DNA of 64,000 nucleotides from Sporosarcina cascadiensis. Its GTDB lineage: Bacteria; Bacillota; Bacilli; Bacillales_A; Planococcaceae. Position numbers and translations under genes: made by a program. The stretch is from positions 62,001-126,000 of the forward strand of contig NZ_WHVV01000005.1 of assembly GCF_009650995.1 (NCBI RefSeq), in the 5' to 3' direction. The notes under the pieces are model-generated. The model made no database searches and had not been told where the DNA came from. It worked only from the letters and a program-made list of their open reading frames with translations. Below are positions 1-8,431 of the stretch, one piece after another. The first letter of the stretch is position 1; the number at the start of each line of letters is the position of its first letter.

Positions 1-2
1 AA

Positions 3-560
3 GTGAAGGAAAAAGCAGCAGATTATTCAGCAGACGTAGAAGAAAATCCAATCGTGACGATTACGATGGAAAACGATGAGAAGATCGTCTTGGAGCTAGA
101 GCCCAAAGTAGCGCCGAACACGGTAGCGAACTTTGTTTCATTGGTGGAAGAAGGCTATTACGACGGATTGATTTTCCATCGTGTCATTCCAGGCTTCATG
201 ATTCAGGGCGGAGATCCTTCAGGAAACGGTTCAGGCGGTCCAGGGTATTCAATTGACGGGGAATTTACGAATAACGGATTTGAAAACAATATGCTGCACG
301 AGCGCGGTGTTCTGTCTATGGCCCGTACACAAGACCCGAACTCTGCCGGTTCACAGTTTTTCATTATGGCAGAAGATGTACCAGATCTTGATTCGGATTA
401 TGCTTCATTCGGCAAGGTAATCGAGGGAATGGAAACAGTGGATGCCATCGTGGCTGCTGAAACAGATCCTTCAGACAAGCCTTTAAAGGATCAGAAAATG
501 AAAACAGTTGAAGTGGATACAAAAGGTTTTGACTATCCGTCCCCAACAGTTAATAAGTAA
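3..560 (+). CDS. Cyclophilin-type peptidyl-prolyl cis-trans isomerase (5' end outside window)
   Basis: The protein catalyses cis-trans isomerisation of prolyl bonds and helps protein folding. The cyclophilin fold runs from about residue 17 (VTITMENDEKIVLELEP) to about residue 170. The catalytic FHRVIPGFMIQGGDP segment near residue 58 carries the conserved Arg, Phe and Gln, and SAGSQFFI near 114 is the second active-site strand. The position often taken by Trp in eukaryotic cyclophilins is not Trp here, as in many bacterial members. The reading frame is open to the window edge and the GTG at position 3 has no visible ribosome binding site, so the true start, possibly with a lipoprotein signal, lies upstream. 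It converges with the YczE-like gene across a shared hairpin. Confidence 0.9.
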   Translation: MKEKAADYSADVEENPIVTITMENDEKIVLELEPKVAPNTVANFVSLVEEGYYDGLIFHRVIPGFMIQGGDPSGNGSGGPGYSIDGEFTNNGFENNMLHERGVLSMARTQDPNSAGSQFFIMAEDVPDLDSDYASFGKVIEGMETVDAIVAAETDPSDKPLKDQKMKTVEVDTKGFDYPSPTVNK

Positions 561-568
561 AACACACG

Positions 569-597
569 AGGCTGCCCTTCAATAAAAAGGGCAGCCT
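569..597. terminator. Bidirectional intrinsic terminator
   Basis: An 11-bp perfect stem (aggctgccctt paired with aagggcagcct) with a 7-nt loop is flanked by T-rich sequence on the right and A-rich sequence on the left. It sits between the convergent cyclophilin and YczE-like genes and can serve both. Confidence 0.8.
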
Positions 598-602
598 GTA
601 TT

Positions 603-1220
603 TTATTCGTGCAGCGTCGGCTGAATGGTCATGGCTTTTATGTAGGGGATAAATAAACTAATAAACACGCCTGTGAAAAGTGCATTTACCAATGTACCAA
701 TGCCGATTGCTCCGTCAAAAAAGAAAGCTATGATTACGAGAATAATACTGATAATAGCTCGTGCATACGTTGTACTTAATCCGGTTAACCTGGATAATAT
801 TAGCATGGAACGATCCATGGGATTTGGTGCAAATGAAGATTGTAAATAAATTGCCACGCCCAAACCGATTAATACAATACCTAAGACTACGCATGTCCAC
901 TGACCAATCCAAGTGTGCGGTACGATCCAGTCACGCAATAAAAATAACCACGCATCAATTCCAAGCCCTGTAACAAACGAAGTGATAAGTGCGTAATACT
1001 CCGGTCTTTTTTTATCAGCGATGGCGTTGCATAAAACCAGTGATGCTCCGACGACAATTTCCCAGCTGCCGATGGTCAAGCCGAATGTGCGGTACAAGCC
1101 GACGAGCAGTGCGTCAAACGGGGAAGCACCGAGCGCTGATTGTATGGTAAAGGTGATGCCTAATGTTAAAACAATCAGGCCGATGAGATAATTATGAAAT
1201 CCAGCCTGTAATAGTCGCAA
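603..1220 (-). CDS. YczE/YitT-like integral membrane protein
   Basis: A 205-residue polytopic membrane protein with about five hydrophobic segments (roughly 8-28, 45-65, 75-95, 105-127 and 155-190). The signatures are FTIQSALGASPFDALLVGL near the N-terminus and the repeated SSFAPNPMDRSM motif near residue 130, which together are typical of the YczE/YyaS membrane family. In Bacillus subtilis YczE affects surfactin-type synthesis, but the general function is not settled. The start is TTG at 1220, with an AGGAG sequence about 10 nt upstream. It is a single gene, divergent from the TatD gene. Confidence 0.75.
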   Translation of the reverse strand: MRLLQAGFHNYLIGLIVLTLGITFTIQSALGASPFDALLVGLYRTFGLTIGSWEIVVGASLVLCNAIADKKRPEYYALITSFVTGLGIDAWLFLLRDWIVPHTWIGQWTCVVLGIVLIGLGVAIYLQSSFAPNPMDRSMLILSRLTGLSTTYARAIISIILVIIAFFFDGAIGIGTLVNALFTGVFISLFIPYIKAMTIQPTLHE

Positions 1221-1308
1221 AATATTTCATCTCCTTCATATGACGCAATCTTCTCTTTTTTATTGTAACCTACATAGGTATAGCCTTCTATAGAAAGCGG
1301 GGATAATT

Positions 1309-2088
1309 ATGAACAGACGCCTGATCGATGCGCATATTCATTTGGATATGTACAGCGACGAAGAAAGAATCTTACTCCTGAAAGAGCTGGAAGCAAGTTA
1401 TGTCGATGCATTGGTTGCGGTTTCAAAAGATTTATCGTCTTCCCATCGACAACTGGAGTCCGCACGTTTCGACAGCCGAATTAAGGCGGCAATCGGCTGG
1501 CATCCAGAGCAAGCTGTACCAAGTGAAGAAGAACTGCAGGCGATCTTGAACTTGATTGATGAAAATCATCATCTTCTGACGACGGTCGGTGAAGTAGGGC
1601 TGCCTTATTATCTGCGGCAGAAAAAAGCAGATCTGGATTTGCTGCCTTATGTAAAAGCACTCGAGAAATTCATTCAAAAAGCTGCCCATACCAAGCTGCC
1701 AATCGTTCTGCATGCAGTCTACGAAGATGCAGCTGCCGTATGTGATTTATTGGAAGCCTATTCAATTATGTCTGCTCATTTTCATTGGTTCAAGGGGGAG
1801 GATGCGGTGCTGAAGCGAATTCTTGCAAATGGCTATGTCGTTTCGGTTACACCTGATGTGGTGTATAAAGAAAAGATCCAGCATATTGTCGAACAGACAC
1901 CGCTGTCACAGCTGATGGTGGAAACGGACGGACCCTGGCCATTTGAAGAGCGCTTTTCAGGTAAGCTTACACATCCTTCGATGATGCATGAGAGCGTACA
2001 GAAGATTGCTGATATCAAGCGAATGAATGCGGATGAAGTGTATAAAAGCATCTATGAAACAACTAAAGCGTTTTATCGGATTGAATAA
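1309..2088 (+). CDS. TatD family metal-dependent hydrolase
   Basis: A 259-residue TIM-barrel hydrolase of the TatD family, which are metal-dependent nucleases or related amidohydrolase-fold enzymes in the cytoplasm. The metal ligands are readable in order: DAHIHLD with two His at residues 9 and 11, VGEVGL near 97 with the bridging Glu, a His in VLHAVYED near 140, a His in SAHFHWF near 162, and ETDGPWPF near 207 with the catalytic Asp. The length matches the family. The start has the ribosome binding site GCGGGGA. It stands alone and carries no substrate clue. The sequence is a divergent branch compared with the housekeeping TatD/YabD, so it may be a paralogue. Confidence 0.85.
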   Translation: MNRRLIDAHIHLDMYSDEERILLLKELEASYVDALVAVSKDLSSSHRQLESARFDSRIKAAIGWHPEQAVPSEEELQAILNLIDENHHLLTTVGEVGLPYYLRQKKADLDLLPYVKALEKFIQKAAHTKLPIVLHAVYEDAAAVCDLLEAYSIMSAHFHWFKGEDAVLKRILANGYVVSVTPDVVYKEKIQHIVEQTPLSQLMVETDGPWPFEERFSGKLTHPSMMHESVQKIADIKRMNADEVYKSIYETTKAFYRIE

Positions 2089-2486
2089 TAGAAGAAACAT
2101 GCCCTCATCGAGTTAGAAGGTCCAGGTCGATTGCTTAAAATAACCAGTCAATTAATTGCGCTTCATTAGCATCTATTTTTGACATTCTGTCTTTAAGCAT
2201 TATAAAAAGTGCGTTGAGGGGATTGCCTACGTCTTGAGGCTGCAGTTGCGCCTTTGATGGCCGGTGGAATATATCGAGATTCTGTTTCAACTGAATTCAA
2301 CAGCGGACTGGCAGGTTAAACACATGTTTTGGTGAGGAACCAAATTAGTATTAGATTAGAACATTAATTAACAACGAATCCAGCTTTATAATCCAATACT
2401 TCAAACAACCTTTGGGTCTTGATGTTCAGCTGGTCGAAAAGTGCAGACGAGCCACACTTCCGCTCGTAACTTCATTCTCACGCACA
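2089..2486. other. Gene-free stretch, possibly containing a gene remnant
   Basis: About 400 bases without a plausible gene. One short frame on the plus strand ending near 2318 reads LEAAVAPLMAGGIYRDS and looks protein-like, but it has stops upstream, no start and no ribosome binding site. It could be a decayed coding remnant. No promoter, repeat or RNA fold was recognised. Confidence 0.3.
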
Positions 2487-2519
2487 AAAAAGCAGACACA
2501 AAGTGCATGTCTGCTTTTC
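2487..2519 (-). terminator. Intrinsic terminator of the SLH protein gene
   Basis: On the minus strand an 8-11 bp stem (AGCAGACA paired with TGTCTGCT) is followed by a run of T. It lies just downstream of the SLH gene stop codon. Confidence 0.75.
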
Positions 2520-2524
2520 TTACT

Positions 2525-4006
2525 TTAATCATTAAACACCATATCGTCTTCCTCACTACTCGTCGCATCGACATGCAGATAAGGCCCCAGTTTACTAACC
2601 CTGACCGTAATACCGTAGTAAATCCTGTGACTGCCCGGTGCTACCTTGCTATCCGGGAAGTCGATAAAGAATTCCCCAGTTTTCTTCGGAGTAATTCGGA
2701 ACACATTCGTCCCCGGATCTCTCGTCACAGTCGCGATCTGCTCACTCCCCTTAGGCAGCACATGCTTGCCGAGTAGAGCGCCATCCCATATTTTCACTAC
2801 TTCATCCTGTTTGATCGGGGTTATATGAGTATAGTAATAAAATTGGTCTTTGGCTTCAATCGACGAAATATAATAATGCATCTCCACACCATCAGTATAC
2901 GTGACCGTCGCAATGAATTCTCCCGTCTGATCCATTTGGATGACATTGCAATATTGCAGCATCTGATTATCGCATCGCTTAAACGCCACGCGATCGTTTA
3001 CCAGTTCCCCTTCCGCTGTCGCAAGAGTAATCGACTTAGCATCTATGAAAGCTCCGTTGTCATCCCTTCTTTCATAATACTTCCAAAGCTCCACAGGTGT
3101 AGAATAAATATCTGTAGTCTCTTCCAATGAGATATCCCATTTACCATTCACTTTTTTAACATGCACATAGTACTTTCTATAATTTTTATCAGAAGAATCA
3201 GCTTGTGCTTCTCCGGAAAACGTTAGCGTGCCCGTGCCTTCTTTTTTTGGAACAATATGAACCATCGTCTTTAAATTGATCTGGCTCGGTATTTCACTGT
3301 CAGCCACGATATCAAATACATCTGAGTTTGTTTTACTGACATCGTTGAATCGTTTCCATTTATAATCCTTCGCGTGTAACTTCAGAATCCCTGTCTTCAC
3401 ATCTTCTGACGCTTTCAAAATTTTTGCTGCTTGCCCTCTTGTAATGGAATCGTTCGGACTGTATGTCGTAGGAGATGTCCCCGTCGTCAAGCCAAGCTGA
3501 TACAAACTATAAATACCGTCTCTGTGACCGTTTTTATGCACGACGTCCTTGAACCCGTAATCCGGATCACGATACAGCGGTAAGTCAAACGCTTTAATAA
3601 TGATGGATGCCATCTGTGCTCGCGTGATGAAGTCATTCGGTCCGAAACGTCCATCACCGTAACCGTTGATCACACCTTTTCCAGCTAATGCGGCTATTGC
3701 CTTGTAATAACCGTTTGCCGTTGAGACATCCTTAAACTTTGGATCTTTCATATTTGCAGTATCGAGCTTTGTCATCTTCACAATAATTGCTGCCGCCTGT
3801 CCCCGCGTGATAGATTTGCCAGGTTTGAATGTGCCGTCCGGATAACCCCCTATTATATTGCGGGCCGCCAACTCATTGACCGACTCGGCAAAGTGTTTAG
3901 ACGGCGGTACGTCCGAAAATGATTGTTCACTTGCAGCCATGCTCGTTACAGACATACTGCATGCCAGCAAAACAGCTCCACATACCGATAATATTTTCTT
4001 TTTCAT
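2525..4006 (-). CDS. S-layer homology (SLH) domain surface protein
   Basis: A 493-residue exported protein. A Sec signal peptide covers residues 1-25 (lysines, a hydrophobic core, then SMAA). Three SLH domains follow at about 30-82, 91-142 and 152-202, each with the FKDV/FSDV start and a TRGQ or TRAQ motif, and these bind pyruvylated secondary cell-wall polymer. The remaining ~290 residues are beta-rich with no recognised catalytic motif. The last residues are acidic (SSEEDDMVFND). The ribosome binding site is GAGGATG before the ATG. The gene stands alone with its own promoter and terminator. Its role (S-layer accessory protein, adhesin or enzyme) cannot be told from sequence. Confidence 0.85.
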   Translation of the reverse strand: MKKKILSVCGAVLLACSMSVTSMAASEQSFSDVPPSKHFAESVNELAARNIIGGYPDGTFKPGKSITRGQAAAIIVKMTKLDTANMKDPKFKDVSTANGYYKAIAALAGKGVINGYGDGRFGPNDFITRAQMASIIIKAFDLPLYRDPDYGFKDVVHKNGHRDGIYSLYQLGLTTGTSPTTYSPNDSITRGQAAKILKASEDVKTGILKLHAKDYKWKRFNDVSKTNSDVFDIVADSEIPSQINLKTMVHIVPKKEGTGTLTFSGEAQADSSDKNYRKYYVHVKKVNGKWDISLEETTDIYSTPVELWKYYERRDDNGAFIDAKSITLATAEGELVNDRVAFKRCDNQMLQYCNVIQMDQTGEFIATVTYTDGVEMHYYISSIEAKDQFYYYTHITPIKQDEVVKIWDGALLGKHVLPKGSEQIATVTRDPGTNVFRITPKKTGEFFIDFPDSKVAPGSHRIYYGITVRVSKLGPYLHVDATSSEEDDMVFND

Positions 4007-4030
4007 TCGATTTCATCCTCTCCATAGTCT

Positions 4031-4046
4031 TGTAAGGTACCTTACA
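4031..4046. promoter_or_regulatory. 16-bp perfect palindrome in the leader of the SLH gene
   Basis: The sequence tgtaaggtaccttaca is its own reverse complement. It lies 25 bases before the SLH start codon and about 30 bases downstream of the predicted -10 box, a position suited to a repressor that blocks elongation or to an RNA hairpin in the 5' leader. The factor is unknown. Confidence 0.45.
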
Positions 4047-4076
4047 GACGGAGAAACCATGAAATAGTTTCAGAGT

Positions 4077-4104
4077 ATTATAAGTTTATTTTCTCAAGAG
4101 GCAA
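4077..4104 (-). promoter_or_regulatory. SigA-type promoter of the SLH gene
   Basis: On the minus strand TTGCCT (4104-4099) is followed by a 16-base spacer and TATAAT (4082-4077). This predicts a start near 4070 and a leader of about 65 bases. Confidence 0.55.
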
Positions 4105-4123
4105 TACACGGTTAGACGCTGGT

Positions 4124-4330
4124 TTGGCGCGGTTCTTACTGTTCATTGCGCGGTCTGTCAGTAATTTAGAAGAGTCCTACATCTCGCACACTACTAAAAA
4201 GAAGGTTGTTCCAGTGGGTACGAAACGTTTTGAAATTATCGAGGAACAAGGTAAGCTGCAGCAATTCCTGGTGATCCGCGACAAGACGGGCGTTCTAAAA
4301 GCCTGTATCAAAGATTACTTTGTGATCTAA
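4124..4330 (+). CDS. Possible small hypothetical protein or gene remnant
   Basis: A 68-codon open frame begins with TTG and has no clear ribosome binding site. The second half (KKKVVPVGTKRFEII through IRDKTGVLKACIKDYF) looks protein-like, and the stop is followed directly by an intrinsic terminator whose stem begins inside the last codons. The frame stays open upstream into the SLH promoter region without a better start. It may be the 3' fragment of a lost gene. No family is recognised. Confidence 0.35.
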   Translation: MARFLLFIARSVSNLEESYISHTTKKKVVPVGTKRFEIIEEQGKLQQFLVIRDKTGVLKACIKDYFVI

Positions 4331-4344
4331 GATACAGGCTTTTT
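4297..4344. terminator. Bidirectional intrinsic terminator
   Basis: A perfect 13-bp stem (aaaagcctgtatc paired with gatacaggctttt) encloses a loop of about 20 bases, with T runs on both strands. It lies between the small plus-strand frame and the minus-strand unknown gene at 4372. Confidence 0.7.
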
Positions 4345-4371
4345 ATTTCATCTCTACTATCTCTTCACACA

Positions 4372-4863
4372 TTACAAACAAAGTACAATAATCTGAGAAG
4401 GTGCTGCCTGTGCGGGGATGCTTCTCGTAGTTGCTCCGTATACCACAATTAAATTTCTTCCGCCGACCTCGCCGGTGAACGGCTGCCCGTTTTGCAGTAC
4501 TATTTGTGTTTGAGGAGAAATGTTCAGTTTCAGCGTCCCGTCACGGCTTTCTAAACGGCGGTTGAAATAATCCACTTTTACACGGTAATAAGGAGAATCT
4601 TTACTCATAATGAGGGCTCTGTATTGGGGCGGATAGATCATGGGTGCCGGGGCATTTGCATCATAAAATCCAGTGACCCGGTCGCCTGTATTGATTATTG
4701 CATGATCGACAAAATAGGTTGTCGGCTCCACAACAAAATTGACAATATTTCCATACCCGTTATCGACCGTGAACATTTTATAGCATCCGGCTTCATTTTC
4801 CTGCCCAATCGAAAAGTCCTCAATCATCATCACTGTGCCGCTGAAAGATAGAAAGTTCATCAT
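4372..4863 (-). CDS. Conserved-looking hypothetical protein, beta-rich
   Basis: A 163-residue soluble protein of unrecognised family without a signal peptide or membrane segment. The sequence alternates short beta-like strands (SFSGTVMMIEDF, YKMFTVDNGYGNIVNFVV, DRVTGFYDANAPAPMIYPPQY, TQIVLQNGQPFTGE), suggesting an OB-fold or small beta barrel. The phrase PAPMIYPPQYRALIM is a distinctive signature. The ATG has the weak upstream GGGGCCG sequence. It stands alone and converges with the terminator at 4297. No function is proposed. Confidence 0.65.
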   Translation of the reverse strand: MMNFLSFSGTVMMIEDFSIGQENEAGCYKMFTVDNGYGNIVNFVVEPTTYFVDHAIINTGDRVTGFYDANAPAPMIYPPQYRALIMSKDSPYYRVKVDYFNRRLESRDGTLKLNISPQTQIVLQNGQPFTGEVGGRNLIVVYGATTRSIPAQAAPSQIIVLCL

Positions 4864-5029
4864 TCGGCCCCTTCCGTTATTTAATCAGTCCACTTGTATA
4901 GCCTATGTAAATTTTGAAGTTCGGTGAATACGGACAGAAAGTCTAATGGAAGATTGCTGAATCATTCAGTACTAAATTAATAAGATCGTTTTCTGTCGAA
5001 AAGTAACGAGTGATTCATCCCGGAAATAA

Positions 5030-5058
5030 TTGACATGGCAGGCAAGACAGGATATAGT
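5030..5058 (+). promoter_or_regulatory. SigA promoter of the heme uptake operon
   Basis: TTGACA (5030-5035), a 17-base spacer and TATAGT (5053-5058) form a near-consensus promoter. The Fur box begins two bases after the -10 box, so repressor binding would cover the transcription start. The predicted leader to isdC is about 220 bases. The rest of the 4864-5284 gap shows no gene. Confidence 0.75.
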
Positions 5059-5059
5059 A

Positions 5060-5078
5060 AATGATAATCGTTCTCATT
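5060..5078 (+). promoter_or_regulatory. Fur box controlling the isd operon
   Basis: The sequence aatgataatcgttctcatt matches the 7-1-7 Fur consensus TGATAAT-N-ATTATCA at 13 of 15 positions, counting the central N. It overlaps the predicted transcription start of the heme operon, as expected for iron-dependent repression by Fur. Confidence 0.85.
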
Positions 5079-5284
5079 AATTGAATGGTATGAAAAGATA
5101 TACATAGTAAAGGCCGCCAGTCACACAAATGTCATGAAGGTTCATAATAAATCTTTGAATTTATGGCCGAAAGACAAGGGATTTGTGAGATACTTTATAG
5201 GTGGGAATCTGCCCAGCATATAGAAAAACCTATATCAATTATCCTTAAGATGGAACTAACATACTGAAAGGGGACGAATAAATA

Positions 5285-5926
5285 ATGAAAAATGGATTTA
5301 TTTTTGTTTTATTAGCCAGTGTTCTCATGCTGACAGTGGCTTTGCCGCAAGCATCGGCACAAGTTGCAGATGGAACGCATTCACTCGATTATCAGGTGAA
5401 TCAGCCAAATAGCAGCTCTGCTTCGATTGCCAATGATTACTTCTTGAAGCCCGCAAAGGCAACGGTCAAAAATGGGGTTGCCACAGTGGGGCTTACATTG
5501 AAAAACAGCACGTGGATCACAAAATTCCAGCCGCCTGGCGGTGCGACTGTACTCAGTGAGGATAAGGCAGCAGATACACGTGTCGTACAGTTTACAGTGA
5601 ACGATCTGTCAAAACCTCTCACGATCGAAATGAAGGTAGATGTAGATGATATTAATTACCACCATGAATATTCGGTTGACCTCGTTTTTGACGAAGCAGC
5701 GGCAGTCGCTCCACCGGTAAAAGATGAAACAGTGAAACCAACTCCGGAAAAGGATAAAGCACCTGCTTCCAGTACGACAGGAACAAAGAAACCGTCGGCT
5801 GAAAATCAAGTGAAAAATCCGCAAACTAGTGATTCAACGCCGTACTTACTAATCTTTGCATTAGCAGGTTCAGCATTTTTACTTTATAGAACTAGAAACC
5901 AAAGAAAACAGGGGGAACAATCATGA
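5285..5926 (+). CDS. isdC: Heme-binding NEAT-domain surface protein IsdC, sortase B substrate
   Basis: A 213-residue cell-wall protein that relays heme through the wall. A signal peptide covers residues 1-25 (cleavage after ASA), one NEAT domain spans about 30-140, then come a Lys/Pro/Thr-rich spacer, the sorting motif NPQTS at 178, a hydrophobic segment and a basic tail. NPQTS is the sortase B class of signal, consistent with the srtB gene at the end of the operon. The heme-ligating pair Y125-xxx-Y129 (YHHEY) is present, so this NEAT domain should bind heme. It is the first gene after the Fur-controlled promoter and overlaps the next gene by four bases. Confidence 0.9.
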   Translation: MKNGFIFVLLASVLMLTVALPQASAQVADGTHSLDYQVNQPNSSSASIANDYFLKPAKATVKNGVATVGLTLKNSTWITKFQPPGGATVLSEDKAADTRVVQFTVNDLSKPLTIEMKVDVDDINYHHEYSVDLVFDEAAAVAPPVKDETVKPTPEKDKAPASSTTGTKKPSAENQVKNPQTSDSTPYLLIFALAGSAFLLYRTRNQRKQGEQS

Positions 5927-7395
5927 CAAAAAAGACTACATCACGCGCAACAAAAGCGGTACTGGCTTCATTACTGGCAGCATCCATCGCACTTCCATCA
6001 GCTGCTTCAGCAAGCACGAACCCGATCAGCTCAAGCAATAATGCAGCAACTACACTTGCTGAGACAATTGCAGCAGATCAGATTATCGACTTCCACGTAT
6101 ATAAGCCAGGAACAACTGAACCACAACCGGCAATTAGCGGCCACATCGTACCTCAGGGGACACTTGTTGAAAAAGACGGAAAAACTACAGCGTATTTAAC
6201 GGTTGCAGCTAAATCTGCCCCTATGATTGCAGGTTTACAAACGAAACAAGGCGAAGAGTTTGTTGATGCAGCTGGCGTGAAAAACACAGATGGTACAATC
6301 ACATACAGTTTCCCGGTTGTTAAAGATACAGTTTATCCAGGTAAGATTCATGTGGTAGTACCGGCGATGAGCATGGACACATGGTATGAATTCGACTTCA
6401 AAGCAACAGCAGCTAAAAACGATGTAGAAGCAGAAGTTAAATCAGTACCTGTAAAAGTTTATAAAGATGGAACAAGCGAAGAATCTATGATGAAGCAGTA
6501 CATGTCTTCAACTGCATCTGTGAAGAAGCTGGCAGACGGCAATGAAGTAACGGTTTCATTCCCTAAAGGCCACTACATCCAAGAGTTCAAAGTGGATGGC
6601 AAGGTTGTAGCAATTGCTACAGACGACAAGTCTACAGGTGAACGTACGTATACGTTCAAAGTAGCAGACTTAACAAAATTAGTGAATGCTGACCTGCATG
6701 TGATTGTAGACGAAGCGGGCGTTAAGTATGATTCAAATCATAAAGTTCAAATTGGACTGGACGGAGCGAAGCCGGGCGACAAGCCAGTGGAAACGCCAAA
6801 GCCTGAACCTACTCCCGATCCAATCGTAAATCCATTCAAAGACATCGATAAAGACGGCAATAAAGAAGCAATCCTTGCACTTTACAAGAAAGATATTATC
6901 AAAGGTGCAGACAAGTTCAACCCGCGCAACAACATCACCCGCTCACAATTTGCGTTGATGATCGCACGTGCATTAGACTTGAAATCTTCAGGATCTGCAG
7001 GCTTTAAAGACCTTGGCAATATTACAGATAAAGAGCGCGTAGACGCTATCAATGCCTTGGCGCAAGCAGGTATTGTTCAAAAGAACGAAAAGTTCAATCC
7101 GAATAACACATTGACTCGCCAGCAAGGTGCATTAATGCTTTACCGTGCTGTGAATCACGCGGCAGGAAATGAAATGAATATCGGCGATACAAGCCTTAAA
7201 TATTATGCAGACGGAGCAGTTGTCACAGATCCTGAAACGAAAAAAGCATTTGCTTTATTGTATGCAGGAGGAATCATGACAGGCTCTCAGACGGCTGACG
7301 GTAAAAAGGTAATTAACGCAGGCAGCCCGCTGCAGCGCACACAAATGGCTAAGATCTTAAACGGTTCATTGGATTTTATGGACAAAAATAAATAA
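5923..7395 (+). CDS. Double-NEAT heme protein anchored by SLH domains (BslK-like)
   Basis: A 490-residue exported protein with a signal peptide (about 1-30, ending ASAS), a NEAT-like domain at about 45-160, a second NEAT domain at about 165-285, a Pro-rich linker (KPVETPKPEPTPDP), and three SLH repeats at about 303-352, 361-412 and 428-490. The combination of NEAT and SLH is known from Bacillus anthracis BslK, which passes heme to IsdC. In the second NEAT domain the usual YxxxY reads YDSNH and in the first WYEFDF, so heme ligation may differ from IsdC. ATGA overlap with isdC shows translational coupling. The SLH domains attach it to the S-layer polymer. Confidence 0.88.
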   Translation: MTKKTTSRATKAVLASLLAASIALPSAASASTNPISSSNNAATTLAETIAADQIIDFHVYKPGTTEPQPAISGHIVPQGTLVEKDGKTTAYLTVAAKSAPMIAGLQTKQGEEFVDAAGVKNTDGTITYSFPVVKDTVYPGKIHVVVPAMSMDTWYEFDFKATAAKNDVEAEVKSVPVKVYKDGTSEESMMKQYMSSTASVKKLADGNEVTVSFPKGHYIQEFKVDGKVVAIATDDKSTGERTYTFKVADLTKLVNADLHVIVDEAGVKYDSNHKVQIGLDGAKPGDKPVETPKPEPTPDPIVNPFKDIDKDGNKEAILALYKKDIIKGADKFNPRNNITRSQFALMIARALDLKSSGSAGFKDLGNITDKERVDAINALAQAGIVQKNEKFNPNNTLTRQQGALMLYRAVNHAAGNEMNIGDTSLKYYADGAVVTDPETKKAFALLYAGGIMTGSQTADGKKVINAGSPLQRTQMAKILNGSLDFMDKNK

Positions 7396-7410
7396 GTAAT
7401 TCGAACAGAT

Positions 7411-7446
7411 ACTTCCTCTCGCTTTTTTCATTAAGCGGGAGGAAGT
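7411..7446 (+). terminator. Intra-operon terminator or attenuator
   Basis: A 14-bp stem with one wobble pair (acttcctctcgctt paired with aagcgggaggaagt) follows the NEAT-SLH gene inside the isd cluster. The T run after it is weak. It could reduce expression of the downstream transport genes relative to the abundant surface proteins, or protect the 3' end of the upstream message. Confidence 0.55.
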
Positions 7447-7501
7447 TCCTGTCGTTTTATCTGTAATCGGCCAGAATAGGAAGGGAGCGTGCGGGTTTGA
7501 A

Positions 7502-8413
7502 ATGAAAAGAATAGGTGGTCTTTCCATCCTGATTTTGATGATCTCTGTACTGCTGCCTTATCATTCAGCTGCAGACGCGGCTGAACAAAAAAACGTCAAT
7601 GGTATGTATCAAGTTGAGCTAAGTTTTCAATCAGATGAATCAGCAGGTCAGGAAATTTTATTCGGCGACAAGGCTGAACTGACGGTTAGAGAAGGTCGCT
7701 ACATTCTCTCGGTTCCAGTAAAGTATCAGGACGTCATCAAGAAAGTAACCGTTCAGCAGTCAGGAAACCAGATGAAGTCATCGCTGAATGCGGATGAAAA
7801 TTTAGTTCAGTTTGATATGGAGAATGTACTGGCAAGTGTCATGATTGAAGGAGAGTATCAATGGTCCGAAGATGATCTTTTACTATCCTTCTCGCAGGAA
7901 ATAGTAATTCTTGCAGATTCTTTACCGAAGGAAGAGCAGAAGCCGGCAGCTGACGGCACGGTGCTGACCGACAGAAATAAACAGCTGCCCGTCAAAACTG
8001 AATCTGTCCATCGGAATAAAACTCCAATCATAAAAGAGCGGGAAAAACGTACCTATACCCCCCGGCCGTCCAGGCATTCAAAAGAGGCTGCAGAAGCCCG
8101 AGAGAAAAAGCAGGCTGCAGAAATGGCACGAAAAGCAGCAACTGAAGAAGAGCAGCTGGTATTTGATCGTACACAGGATGCAGCAGCAAAAGTGCAGTCA
8201 GCAGTAAAAGAGCAGACTCCTGTGAGACCGGCAGTCGTACAGATAGCAGGGGAAAAAGCGGAAGTGGCATCCACTTCAGTTCATACAGCAGAAGGCCAGG
8301 CTATTCCATTTAATGTTGTAAAAGTCTGTATCCTGTTTCTTGCCTGTATCCTTTCAGGAGTTTTATTAATTCGGCGACTGGTCAGCAGAAAAAAAGAAGT
8401 TATCAGTAAATGA
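7502..8413 (+). CDS. Membrane-anchored NEAT-like protein of the isd cluster
   Basis: A 303-residue exported protein with a signal peptide (1-26) and a divergent NEAT-like domain at about 33-140 (NGMYQVELSFQSDESAG, AELTVREGRYILSVPV). A long charged linker follows with an Ala/Glu/Lys-rich, probably helical stretch at 195-225, then a C-terminal transmembrane helix at about 270-293 and a basic tail. No LPxTG or NPxT sorting motif is visible before the helix, so it is probably held in the membrane. Such a protein sits well between wall-bound IsdC and the IsdE lipoprotein. The NEAT assignment is weak because the Tyr pair is not seen. The start has GGGAG 14 bases upstream. Confidence 0.6.
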   Translation: MKRIGGLSILILMISVLLPYHSAADAAEQKNVNGMYQVELSFQSDESAGQEILFGDKAELTVREGRYILSVPVKYQDVIKKVTVQQSGNQMKSSLNADENLVQFDMENVLASVMIEGEYQWSEDDLLLSFSQEIVILADSLPKEEQKPAADGTVLTDRNKQLPVKTESVHRNKTPIIKEREKRTYTPRPSRHSKEAAEAREKKQAAEMARKAATEEEQLVFDRTQDAAAKVQSAVKEQTPVRPAVVQIAGEKAEVASTSVHTAEGQAIPFNVVKVCILFLACILSGVLLIRRLVSRKKEVISK

Positions 8414-8431
8414 TGAATGGAGGATCAGAGC

